A DNA stretch of 7,765 bases from Candidatus Tharpella sp. (GCA_021163565.1 JAGGTT010000063.1:1-7765); one strand, 5' to 3'; numbered from the stretch's first letter, positions 1 to 6,424 are shown. Translations and numbers: made by a program. Notes: generated from the letters alone by a model not told the origin.

Positions 1-15
1 AAATTTACCGCTCAT
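1..15 (-). CDS. start of a downstream gene, possibly pyruvate phosphate dikinase (partial)
   Basis: Only five codons are visible, reading Met-Ser-Gly-Lys-Phe on the minus strand before the window ends. The start at 13-15 is supported by a GGAG at 25-28 placed nine bases upstream. An in-frame ATG at 28-30 has no such site, so the internal ATG is the better start. The gene lies 53 bases after the glyS stop and on the same strand, so it may be co-transcribed with glyS. In several deltaproteobacteria glyS is followed by ppdK, whose product starts with a short basic stretch before a Tyr-Phe-Phe-Gly motif. The visible residues would fit, but five residues cannot identify a protein, so the name is a guess from gene order. 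Confidence 0.4.
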
Positions 16-24
16 TTCTTGAGT

Positions 25-28
25 CTCC
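25..28 (-). promoter_or_regulatory. ribosome binding site of the gene at the left edge
   Basis: GGAG on the minus strand with nine bases to the ATG at 13-15. It decides between two in-frame ATGs, because the upstream one (28-30) overlaps this site and has no purine-rich site of its own. Confidence 0.45.
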
Positions 29-68
29 ATAGAAAATTATAGGTTTAGGTTTTTATAAAGAGTCAGAA

Positions 69-2132
69 TTACAGTTTAGCAAAATCAGCTATCTTCTTAA
101 AATCACCTGCAATTCCCTGAAGCAGGGCGAGTCGGTTTTCACGTATTTCCTTTTCGTCAACCATAACCATGACTTCATTAAAGAAGGTATCAATGCTGAT
201 TTTTAATTCAGCAACCGTACTTAAAGCCTGGTCGTAATCATCGCGGTCAAGATTATCATCTATTTTCCCGGCAACCTGCTGCCAGCAGCTATAGAGATCC
301 TTTTCCGTTTCAGTTGTTAGCTGGTTCGGGAACAGCGAGTAGTTTTCCTTCTCCTTACGGGTAATATTCATAATCCGTTTGAAGGCGGTCAGGAGATCTG
401 TGAAATCCTCGCGGTGGCGGAACTGATCTAGAGCCTTGACCCGTTTCACCGTTGCGACAATATCATCGAAGCCGGTTGCCAGAACCGCTTCAATGACGCC
501 TGCCGGAATCTTGTCGGCAGTTAGGCTGTGGAAGAGGCGTCCCTTGATGAATGCGATGACCTCATCGACGACCGTATCTGCCGGCCTTTCGATTTTGGTT
601 TGCAGAAGTTTCAGGGCGTGGCCGACAATTTCCTTAAGTGAGAAACGATATCCGCGATCAAGACAGATATTGATGATACCCAGAGCTTGCCGGCGCAGGG
701 CATAGGGATCAGCACTGCCGGTTGGTTGTAAGCCGATGCCAAAACAGCCGGTGATGGTATCGATTTTGTCGGCGATACCAACAATGGCACCGCAGTCATT
801 GCTGGGCAGAGTGCCGCCGGCACCGGTCGGCATATAGTGCTCATGGATGCCGATAGCCACCGCGTCACTTTCCTTGGCCGCCCGGGCGTATTCACGGCCC
901 ATGATACCCTGCAGATCGGAAAATTCACAGACCATATTACTTTCAAGGTCGGCTTTGCAGAGCCAGGCGGTGCGGCTGATATCCGGCAGCTGCTGCGGAC
1001 AGATTTTTTTTCCGATAAATTCTGCCAGACTTTTAAAACGCTCAACTTTCTCAAATGAGGTGCCGAGTTTAGCTTGAAAGACAACCTTCTTGAGCCGGTC
1101 GACAAACTCATCCAGGGGAATTTTAAGATCTTCCTGATAGAAGAATTTAGCATCATTCAGGCGGGCCAGAAGTACCCTCTGGTTGCCCTTGACCACAACT
1201 TCAGGATCTCTGGCAACCGTATTGTTGACGGTAATAAAGTTTGCCATCAGAGAGCCTGTGTCATCACGCAGACAGAAGTATTTCTGATGGTGACGCATGA
1301 CTGTGATCAAAACCTCTTCCGGGAGATCGAGAAAGCTCTGGTCGAATGATCCGACAATCGCATGAGGGTACTCAACTATATTGGTTACCGTTTCCAGCAG
1401 CTCAGGATCATCAATAATGGTTCCGCCCAGCTCTTTTTCAATTGTGGCAAGTTGGGTAGTTATCATTGTTTTACGTTCTTTCTGATTGACTATCACTCGG
1501 GCCTGTCGGCAGAGTTCTGTATAGTCGGCTGGATTTTTAATCGTAAATTCAGACGGGGCCATGAACCGGTGCCCGCGTGATGCAGCACCGCTGTTGATCC
1601 CGGCGCATTTAAAATCAATGATCTGGTTACCGTAAAGTGCGACGATCCAGTGAATCGGGCGGGCAAAGCGATCTTCGAGGTCATGCCAGCGCATCGATTT
1701 GCGGAAAGGAATCGACATAATATAGGCCGGCAGAGCTTCCTCAAGGAGTGAGGTCGTTTTTTTGCCGGTCTCCTGTTTTCTGACACAAACATACTCTCCT
1801 TTTTCGGTGCTTACTACTTCGAGTTCTTCAGGTTTTACGCCCTGACCCCGGGCAAAGCCGATTCCGGCTTTACTTGGTGCTCCCGTGTCATCAAAAGCTA
1901 TGCGTCGCGCCGGTCCCATATTCTCGACGACCCGATCCTCCTGTCCGGAAGCCAGGTTGGAGACTTTCAAGGTCAGGCGTCTCGGGGTGACCAGAATCTC
2001 AATTTCACCATATTCCAAACGAAGATGAGAGAGAACCTTTACGGCTTCAGTCTTCATGTCAACTACGGCCTTACTTAAAAAACCGGCTGGAATCTCTTCC
2101 GCGCCGATTTCAATGAGGAGGTCTTGTGTCAT
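69..2132 (-). CDS. glyS: glycyl-tRNA synthetase beta subunit
   Basis: The beta chain of the bacterial alpha2-beta2 glycyl-tRNA synthetase acts in the cytoplasm, recognising tRNA-Gly while the alpha chain (GlyQ) forms glycyl-adenylate. The 687 residues match the usual family length. The N-terminal LLIEIGAEEIPAG (5-17) is a family hallmark. Others are RHHQKYF (280-286, HD-like central region), EFSDLQGIMGREYA (403-416), GSADPYALRRQALGI (472-486) and the C-terminal anticodon-binding region with VMVMVDE and ENRLALL (654-671). The reading frame is intact. The ATG at 2130-2132 has AGGA (2140-2143) seven bases upstream. The gene follows the lipoprotein thioredoxin gene by 65 bases. glyQ, which usually sits immediately upstream, is absent here and must be encoded elsewhere for activity. 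A TTGACA at 2191-2196 could be a -35 box for glyS, but I see no matching -10 at the right distance. Confidence 0.97.
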   Translation of the reverse strand: MTQDLLIEIGAEEIPAGFLSKAVVDMKTEAVKVLSHLRLEYGEIEILVTPRRLTLKVSNLASGQEDRVVENMGPARRIAFDDTGAPSKAGIGFARGQGVKPEELEVVSTEKGEYVCVRKQETGKKTTSLLEEALPAYIMSIPFRKSMRWHDLEDRFARPIHWIVALYGNQIIDFKCAGINSGAASRGHRFMAPSEFTIKNPADYTELCRQARVIVNQKERKTMITTQLATIEKELGGTIIDDPELLETVTNIVEYPHAIVGSFDQSFLDLPEEVLITVMRHHQKYFCLRDDTGSLMANFITVNNTVARDPEVVVKGNQRVLLARLNDAKFFYQEDLKIPLDEFVDRLKKVVFQAKLGTSFEKVERFKSLAEFIGKKICPQQLPDISRTAWLCKADLESNMVCEFSDLQGIMGREYARAAKESDAVAIGIHEHYMPTGAGGTLPSNDCGAIVGIADKIDTITGCFGIGLQPTGSADPYALRRQALGIINICLDRGYRFSLKEIVGHALKLLQTKIERPADTVVDEVIAFIKGRLFHSLTADKIPAGVIEAVLATGFDDIVATVKRVKALDQFRHREDFTDLLTAFKRIMNITRKEKENYSLFPNQLTTETEKDLYSCWQQVAGKIDDNLDRDDYDQALSTVAELKISIDTFFNEVMVMVDEKEIRENRLALLQGIAGDFKKIADFAKL

Positions 2133-2197
2133 TATTCATTCCTGTTGGTAGCTTATCAGTAGAATCTCAGAGTCTGATCTGATTTGCAAATGTCAAG

Positions 2198-2725
2198 TTA
2201 TTGAGCTAGCAACTCTTTTATCTTTTTTTCCAGTTTGGCACCGATTTCAGCATTGAAACCGACAACTTTGAGTTCGATAGATGACTTCTTATTAAGCAGG
2301 ATTATAGTCGGCAGAGAACTGATATTGCCTAAATCCTTGGTGATAGAATTGTCGGTTCCCATCGCAATCGGGTAGGGTACACGGTTGCGCTTTATGAAAT
2401 CAACTGCCTCGGATTTACCATTATCAAGGCTTACTCCAATTACTTCCAGTCCTTGATCTTTGTAGGTTTCATAAAGGTTAGCCAAATGTGGAATAGCTGC
2501 CCGGCAGGGGGCGCACCAGGTGGCCCAGAAATCGAGAATTACGACTTTTCCTTTAAGGGAGTCTCTGGTTATCTGATTGCCGTCAAGTGAGGTCAAAGAA
2601 AATTCGGGAACACTTTTTTTGACTTTGGTTTTTTTCTGGCTGTCGCCGCAGCCGCTAAGCAAGGACAGGGAGATAATGATTAGGCAGATTGTCGCGAAAC
2701 GGCTTCGGGATGAAATTTTGAACAT
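2198..2725 (-). CDS. TlpA/ResA-like thioredoxin-fold lipoprotein
   Basis: This is a membrane-anchored thiol:disulfide oxidoreductase of the TlpA/ResA/AhpC-TSA type, acting outside the cytoplasm, where such proteins reduce disulfides, often in apocytochrome c. Of 175 residues, 1-26 form a lipoprotein signal: basic residues K3, R7 and R9, a hydrophobic stretch 11-22, and lipobox L-S-G-C with the lipidated Cys at 26. The mature +2 residue is Gly, so under the E. coli Lol rule it would go to the outer membrane. After a Lys-rich linker come PEFSL (40-44), the redox motif WCAPC (70-74) and a cis-proline at 139 (SSLPT). The ATG at 2725 is preferred because TGGAG lies ten bases upstream. An in-frame TTG at 2752 would add nine residues but has no ribosome site. 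The gene is 119 bases downstream of cytoplasmic thioredoxin. The substrate cannot be told from the sequence, and no ccm genes are present. Confidence 0.9.
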   Translation of the reverse strand: MFKISSRSRFATICLIIISLSLLSGCGDSQKKTKVKKSVPEFSLTSLDGNQITRDSLKGKVVILDFWATWCAPCRAAIPHLANLYETYKDQGLEVIGVSLDNGKSEAVDFIKRNRVPYPIAMGTDNSITKDLGNISSLPTIILLNKKSSIELKVVGFNAEIGAKLEKKIKELLAQ

Positions 2726-2735
2726 AACTATATTA

Positions 2736-2739
2736 CTCC
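2736..2739 (-). promoter_or_regulatory. ribosome binding site setting the lipoprotein start
   Basis: GGAG (within TGGAG) sits ten bases before the ATG at 2723-2725. It lies between that ATG and the in-frame TTG at 2752, so it supports the shorter protein, whose signal peptide then begins normally with Met-Phe-Lys. Confidence 0.6.
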
Positions 2740-2844
2740 AGCCATTATGCAATAGTACAGGAAAGTGGATGAAAAATACACTGCGATACGGGTTGTTTTT
2801 AAGGTTGATGCCTGGGTCTTGATTTAAAGCTGGTATGTGATATC

Positions 2845-3168
2845 TTAGATCTCAGCCAGAATTTTTTCAAGAGCATCTTTTGAGGTCATACCGACAATCT
2901 TTTTAACCTCTTTGCCCTGATTGAACAGAATCAGAGTGGGAATTCCTCTGACCCCGTATTTAGCTGGAGTTCTCGGGTTTTCATCGACGTTAAGTTTTAC
3001 AACCTTGAGCTTGTCACTGTTCTCACCGGCAAATTCATCGAGAATCGGGCCGATAGCTTTGCAGGGACCGCACCAGGTGGCAAAGAAGTCAATTAAAATC
3101 GGAATCTTGGAACTGTTTAAGAGTTCGTTGAAAATTTCATCTGTAACTACGGTAACGTTGTCGGACAT
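2845..3168 (-). CDS. trxA: thioredoxin
   Basis: A cytoplasmic disulfide reductase of 107 residues, the standard length for bacterial thioredoxin 1, with no signal peptide. It reduces protein disulfides (for example in ribonucleotide reductase or peroxiredoxins) and is recycled by thioredoxin reductase. The active site is WCGPC (32-36). The buried aspartate is at 27 (LIDFFA) and the cis-proline at 77 (GIPT), with the usual KLNVDENP segment (58-65) between them. AAGGAG at 3177-3182 lies eight bases before the ATG, a strong ribosome site. A promoter-like pair lies just upstream (3226-3253), so the gene can be expressed independently of the prenyl diphosphate synthase gene before it. No thioredoxin reductase gene is in the window. 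The lipoprotein thioredoxin gene follows on the same strand. The symbol reflects the family; a genome with several thioredoxins could name it differently. Confidence 0.95.
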   Translation of the reverse strand: MSDNVTVVTDEIFNELLNSSKIPILIDFFATWCGPCKAIGPILDEFAGENSDKLKVVKLNVDENPRTPAKYGVRGIPTLILFNQGKEVKKIVGMTSKDALEKILAEI

Positions 3169-3225
3169 CTTCTCTTCTCCTTAGGACATTAAACTTAAAT
3201 TGGTAACTATATCTATTAAACTTTT

Positions 3226-3253
3226 ATCATAAAATCGATTTTCAGGAAGTCAA
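3226..3253 (-). promoter_or_regulatory. sigma-70-type promoter for thioredoxin
   Basis: On the minus strand, TTGACT (3248-3253) and TATGAT (3226-3231) each match the consensus at five of six positions and are 16 bases apart. The -35 box overlaps the TGA stop of the upstream prenyl diphosphate synthase gene (3250-3252). A start near 3219 would give a leader of about 50 bases ending in the strong thioredoxin ribosome site. Predicted from sequence only. Confidence 0.5.
3231..3242. repeat. perfect 12-base palindrome in the thioredoxin promoter spacer
   Basis: AAAATCGATTTT is a perfect palindrome. It lies between the -35 and -10 boxes of the predicted thioredoxin promoter and touches the first base of the -10. 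A dimeric regulator bound there would block or remodel polymerase binding. AT-rich palindromes of this size also occur by chance, and no second copy was noticed in the window. Confidence 0.35.
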
Positions 3254-4236
3254 CGGTCTCGGTTCAGAACATAATCGGTAATAAAACGCAGGGCTTCCTT
3301 TTCCTGAGAATCCGGAAACTTATCAAGAATTGAGTGGGCTTTTTTGAGGTAGCCCTCAGCTTCAGTAGTTGTGTGCTCGAGACTTTTATTTTTGATCATG
3401 AGATTGTGGACGAAGTTGAAATCATTCCGGCTGACATAATCCGAGGTAATGATTTCGTTAATCTTTTCCTTCTCTTCCGGCAGGCTGTGTTGCAACGTAT
3501 GGATCAGAGGCAGGGTTACTTTACCCTCTTCTAAATCAATACCGATAGTTTTGCCGAGATTTTCTTCGCAGGAGTTATAGTCAAGAATATCATCCATCAT
3601 CTGGAAGGCAATGCCGAGACAGTGTCCGAATTCCTTCATTTTTACCTGTTGTTCAACTTCCACTCCAGCTGTAATAGCTCCGACTTCACATGCGGTTGCC
3701 ATCAGGATAGCGGTTTTGCCGTCGATTATTCTAATATAGTCATCTATGCTTGTGGAGATGTCGGCGGTCTTCATGAGTTCCAGAATTTCGCCTTCAGCCA
3801 GTCTCCGGGTCGCGCTTGAGATTGATTTCAAGGTTGCCATTGAACCTTGGTCAACGGCCATATCAAAAGCCATGGCAAAGAGGAAGTCACCGACCAGAAC
3901 TGACGCTTCATTACCCCATATAGTGTTGGCTGCCGCTAAGCCGCGCCGCATATCGGCTTCGTCAACCACATCATCATGGAGCAGGGTAGCGGTATGGATA
4001 AATTCAATTACTGCCGCGAGCAGGGTTCCGGTCTGCCGGTTGCCACCAAACATACTGCAGGTTAGAATCAGGAGTGCCGGCCGCAGGCGTTTGCCGCCGC
4101 TTAAAATGATGTGCTCCCCAATTTTAGGAATCAGATCAATCTCTGAGTCAAGATAGCGGGTGAAAGCCGATTCGGTCTCTTTCAAATCATCTTCAATGAG
4201 AGCGAAGACCTGGTTTATATCTTTGAATTTAGACAT
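3250..4236 (-). CDS. ispB: long-chain polyprenyl diphosphate synthase (octaprenyl type)
   Basis: This trans-type prenyltransferase condenses isopentenyl diphosphate onto an allylic diphosphate to build the quinone side chain in the cytoplasm. The 328 residues match IspB length. Motifs in order are GGKRLRP (47-53), the first aspartate-rich motif DDVVDEAD (88-95) followed by MRRG, KT (174-175), the second motif DDILD (215-219), and GIDLEEGKVTLPLI (232-245). The fifth residue before the first DDxxD is a small Ala (83) within HTATLLHDD, as in octaprenyl synthase. This predicts a long product rather than farnesyl or geranylgeranyl diphosphate, although the exact length cannot be read. A strong promoter precedes the gene. 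No Shine-Dalgarno site is visible before the ATG at 4234-4236, which is unusual among its neighbours. It probably supplies the donor for the MqnP-type enzyme at 6544-7419. Confidence 0.93.
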   Translation of the reverse strand: MSKFKDINQVFALIEDDLKETESAFTRYLDSEIDLIPKIGEHIILSGGKRLRPALLILTCSMFGGNRQTGTLLAAVIEFIHTATLLHDDVVDEADMRRGLAAANTIWGNEASVLVGDFLFAMAFDMAVDQGSMATLKSISSATRRLAEGEILELMKTADISTSIDDYIRIIDGKTAILMATACEVGAITAGVEVEQQVKMKEFGHCLGIAFQMMDDILDYNSCEENLGKTIGIDLEEGKVTLPLIHTLQHSLPEEKEKINEIITSDYVSRNDFNFVHNLMIKNKSLEHTTTEAEGYLKKAHSILDKFPDSQEKEALRFITDYVLNRDR

Positions 4237-4330
4237 GCGTGGAAAAGGGTAGCCATGTTTGGGTTTGTAGTTAAAGGTGTTTTCTGAACATCACCTGCTG
4301 GTTCTTTTGGACATTTAATAAGAGTCGCAG

Positions 4331-4359
4331 ACTATAGCGCAAAAGTGTCGGACTGTCAA
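4331..4359 (-). promoter_or_regulatory. strong sigma-70-type promoter for the prenyl diphosphate synthase
   Basis: On the minus strand, TTGACA (4354-4359, six of six) and TATAGT (4331-4336, five of six) are separated by exactly 17 bases. Transcription would begin near 4324, leaving a leader of about 88 bases before the ATG at 4236. The promoter lies in the 154-base gap after the methyltransferase gene, so the prenyl diphosphate synthase gene need not depend on read-through from upstream. Confidence 0.7.
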
Positions 4360-4375
4360 AAGAAATTCACTCTCT

Positions 4376-4396
4376 TTTCAGTATCTGAAATCAGAT
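4376..4396. repeat. two overlapping inverted repeats at the methyltransferase stop codon
   Basis: On the plus strand, TTTCAG-TAT-CTGAAA (4376-4390) overlaps ATCTGA-AA-TCAGAT (4383-4396). Both have perfect six-base arms and share bases, so only one can fold at a time. The second includes the TGA stop of the methyltransferase gene (4391-4393). The stems are AT-rich and no T-run follows on the minus strand, so this is not a classical terminator. It might mark an RNA 3' end or processing site. Confidence 0.3.
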
Positions 4397-5110
4397 TAAC
4401 AGGGGCTTGTCGATAATGATTCCCGGGGCGCCGTTTTTTCGGGCGGCCAGGAGCAGCATGGTGGCCCGGTCAGAGTGTTTGGGGTGAACGAATTGCAGAT
4501 GTTTGGGTTCAAGCTTTACAGCTTTTAGGCGGGTGGTTAATTCAAGCAGACGTTCAGCCGGAAAAAGTGTGATAAAGAGCCCTTTGCCGCTTAAAAAATA
4601 TGCCGCTGTCCGGGTCAGACTATTTAAGTCGCTACTCTGTTCATGGCGGGCGATACATTTCTGCGGGCAGAGGTTGGTTCGGCCGCTGGCCATAGGGTAG
4701 TAGGGTGGATTGCAGATGACCCACTGAAAACGTCCGCTTGCGGCAGAGTCACGAATAGAGTCACGGTAATCTGAATTGATAATTTTGATCCGGTCGGTGA
4801 GGTGGTTGCGTTTGACATTGATGCTTGCGAGGCGGGACAGTTCTGCCTGAATCTCGATTCCGGTAAACCTGGTATCGGGAAGGCTGCGGGCTAAGAGCAG
4901 AGGCAGGATACCGACCCCGCATCCAATGTCGAGGCAGTCACCCGTCAGTTGGGCGCGCCATTTTTCTGAATGATTTTTGATGAACTGGACTAAATGAAAC
5001 GGATCCTGATTGTAGCGATAACCTTTTTTCGGCTGTTCAATTTCAAGTTCGAATCCCGGCGGTCTTTCAACGGTTGTTGCCGGGCCGGGTATCATCGGTT
5101 CCGCCATCAT
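4391..5110 (-). CDS. TrmN6-like N6-adenine methyltransferase (probable tRNA1(Val) A37)
   Basis: A class I SAM-dependent methyltransferase of 239 residues. The SAM-binding motif I is LDIGCGVG (60-67), followed by an acidic residue ending the second strand (IEI, 85-87). The catalytic NPPYY motif at 134-138 is the signature of N6-adenine methyltransferases. ARHE (154-157) and the C-terminal region (KHLQFVHP, 203-210) fit the COG4123 family, whose E. coli member TrmN6 methylates A37 of tRNA1(Val). The N-terminal QPKKGYRYNQDPFHL (26-40) corresponds to the family's Gly-Tyr-Arg-Phe...Asp segment but departs from the usual Asp-Ala-Leu-Leu-Leu wording. The ATG at 5108-5110 follows the DUF1015 stop by only three bases and lacks a clear ribosome site, which suggests coupled translation. 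A second ATG follows directly and a third is Met6. The tRNA substrate is inferred from family only. Confidence 0.82.
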   Translation of the reverse strand: MMAEPMIPGPATTVERPPGFELEIEQPKKGYRYNQDPFHLVQFIKNHSEKWRAQLTGDCLDIGCGVGILPLLLARSLPDTRFTGIEIQAELSRLASINVKRNHLTDRIKIINSDYRDSIRDSAASGRFQWVICNPPYYPMASGRTNLCPQKCIARHEQSSDLNSLTRTAAYFLSGKGLFITLFPAERLLELTTRLKAVKLEPKHLQFVHPKHSDRATMLLLAARKNGAPGIIIDKPLLI

Positions 5111-5113
5111 GAT

Positions 5114-6424
5114 TTAATCGAGTCGGCTGATCAGAAGTCCGGTTGCCAGTTTAGGGTAGAAAAAAGTTGATTTCTGCGGCATCTTTTCACCATCCCGGGC
5201 AACCTCTCTGACTTGTTCTATTAAAGTTGATTTGAGCAGAACCGCAATCTGAGCTGAGCCCTCTTTAACCGCCGCGACAGCGGCAGCCGCATCTTGCGTG
5301 TAGCGGGTGTAGCGTTGTCGTTTCATGTCATCGGCGCTGATTTTTAAGATATGGTTGAAAACCAGTTGCTGCAGTACCGAAACATCTAGAATTGCCAGGG
5401 ATTCCGGCAATTTATCAAGAATTCGGGCAGCCGCTTCTCTCTTTAATGTCAAAAGCAGGGGCGCGTTAAAATTTTCCGCCAGAAAGATGAAGCTCGAGAG
5501 CTCTTTCTGTTCTTCCAGCAACGCCAGTAGAAGGGGGATTTCAGTTGTATCTGAATTACACTCTTTTATCGTAAAAAATTCGGCCAGATGCTTTTTTAGC
5601 TCATCTGCGGGCGGGGTCGGGAAATTTGCCAGCATCCGGTGTGTCGGCAGGATTGCCAGTCCCGGACTTGACATGCTCGAAAAATAACTCATGACGTAGT
5701 TCCAGGGTTGATCTTTTCTCAGTTCTTGAGTGGCCGCATTTTTCTCCTCTTGATAGAGCAGGGCGGTTTCATAACGGTGATGGCCATCGGCGATAAATAT
5801 TTCCCGATCAGCAAGGTGAGCTTTGGCGGTAAGGATGGCTTCCGGGTCGGTAATCCGCCAGAGTCTGCGAGTGATTCCTGATTCAGTGAAGGTTAGCATA
5901 GGCTCTGCGGAACGGGCTTTGTACAAGACATCTTCCACCACATTTTTCTTATCTTCGTAGAGAGTAAAGATCTGGCTTAAATTGGCTTTGCAGTGGCGGG
6001 TAAGTTCGAGGCGATCCTCTTTGGGCGCACTCATAGTCTGTTCATGCGGCCGCACAGTGTTTTTTTCACTGTCAAGCTTCAGCCGGCCGATAAAACCCCG
6101 TCGGCAGTAACGTTTGCCGACCGCTTCAAATTCCTCTTCAAGGTCATACAGTGCCGGAGTCGGGTCATCGATCAGAACTTTTTCGGTAAGCCACTGATTG
6201 AAGGTCTTAGCTGCTTCTGCAAACTCGCTCTGCGGTCGGGCCGTGCCGGCCTCCTGTGCGGCTTTGCCAAGAATCAGGCGGATGACATTAAAGGGACTTC
6301 GAGCTGTAAGTTCTTCTTTCAGGGGGCCGGTAATGACGTCGTAGGGAGGTGCGGTTACTGTCGACAGGTCATTGATGATTTCCGGGTTGTAATGAGTTCC
6401 TGCAAATGTTTCAATCTGCGGCAT
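5114..6424 (-). CDS. DUF1015 family protein (COG4198), function unknown
   Basis: This is a conserved cytoplasmic protein of 436 residues, a typical full length for DUF1015, with no signal peptide or membrane segments. Family landmarks are TAPPYDVI (24-31), SPFNVIRL (43-50), VRPHEQTM (124-131) followed by PKEDRLEL, the glycine-histidine motif ADGHHRYETAL (212-222), and the C-terminal MPQKSTFFYPKL (415-426). No reaction is established that I know of. The GHHR motif resembles the ligand-binding Gly-x-x-Arg motif of ParB-fold proteins, including the archaeal free serine kinase SerK, so a nucleotide-dependent activity is possible but unproven. The ATG at 6422-6424 has GGAG (6432-6435) seven bases upstream. 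The gene ends three bases before the TrmN6-like gene, forming a coupled pair. It follows the prenyltransferase gene after 119 bases with only weak promoter-like sequence. Confidence 0.92.
   Translation of the reverse strand: MPQIETFAGTHYNPEIINDLSTVTAPPYDVITGPLKEELTARSPFNVIRLILGKAAQEAGTARPQSEFAEAAKTFNQWLTEKVLIDDPTPALYDLEEEFEAVGKRYCRRGFIGRLKLDSEKNTVRPHEQTMSAPKEDRLELTRHCKANLSQIFTLYEDKKNVVEDVLYKARSAEPMLTFTESGITRRLWRITDPEAILTAKAHLADREIFIADGHHRYETALLYQEEKNAATQELRKDQPWNYVMSYFSSMSSPGLAILPTHRMLANFPTPPADELKKHLAEFFTIKECNSDTTEIPLLLALLEEQKELSSFIFLAENFNAPLLLTLKREAAARILDKLPESLAILDVSVLQQLVFNHILKISADDMKRQRYTRYTQDAAAAVAAVKEGSAQIAVLLKSTLIEQVREVARDGEKMPQKSTFFYPKLATGLLISRLD

Noticed and set aside
40..52. Telomere-like AGGTTTAGGTTT after glyS.
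   Set aside because: There are only two imperfect units in a low-complexity gap, which is too short to be a functional repeat array.
611..1156. Open frame of 181 codons inside glyS on the same strand.
   Set aside because: It is a shadow of glyS in another frame. The glyS frame carries all family motifs, while this frame is Ser/Arg/Pro-rich with no recognisable motif.
2726..2844. Possible promoter or terminator between thioredoxin and the lipoprotein gene.
   Set aside because: TTGCAT and TATAGT occur on the minus strand but only 14 bases apart, and no GC-rich stem with a T-run is present. Neither call is supportable.
2500..3090. Near-identical DNA stretches around the active sites of the lipoprotein and cytoplasmic thioredoxin genes (GCACCAGGTGGC in both).
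   Set aside because: The similarity is explained by the shared Ala/Thr-Trp-Cys-x-Pro-Cys coding sequence. It does not extend into flanking DNA, so it is not a mobile repeat or recent duplication.
3746..4156. Plus-strand open frame of 136 codons opposite the prenyl diphosphate synthase gene.
   Set aside because: It is antisense to a gene with complete catalytic motifs, its translation is compositionally odd, and it has no ribosome site that I could see.
4215..4256. Short frame beginning ATG GCT ACC that overlaps the start of the prenyl diphosphate synthase gene in another frame.
   Set aside because: No ribosome site, fourteen codons including the stop, and no recognisable product. Translational coupling is possible in principle but unsupported.
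4291..4314. Seven-codon mini-frame (Met-Ser-Lys-Arg-Thr-Ser-Arg) in the prenyl diphosphate synthase leader.
   Set aside because: It has no ribosome site, is very short, and there is no terminator or paired anti-terminator structure to suggest attenuation. Frames of this size are expected by chance.
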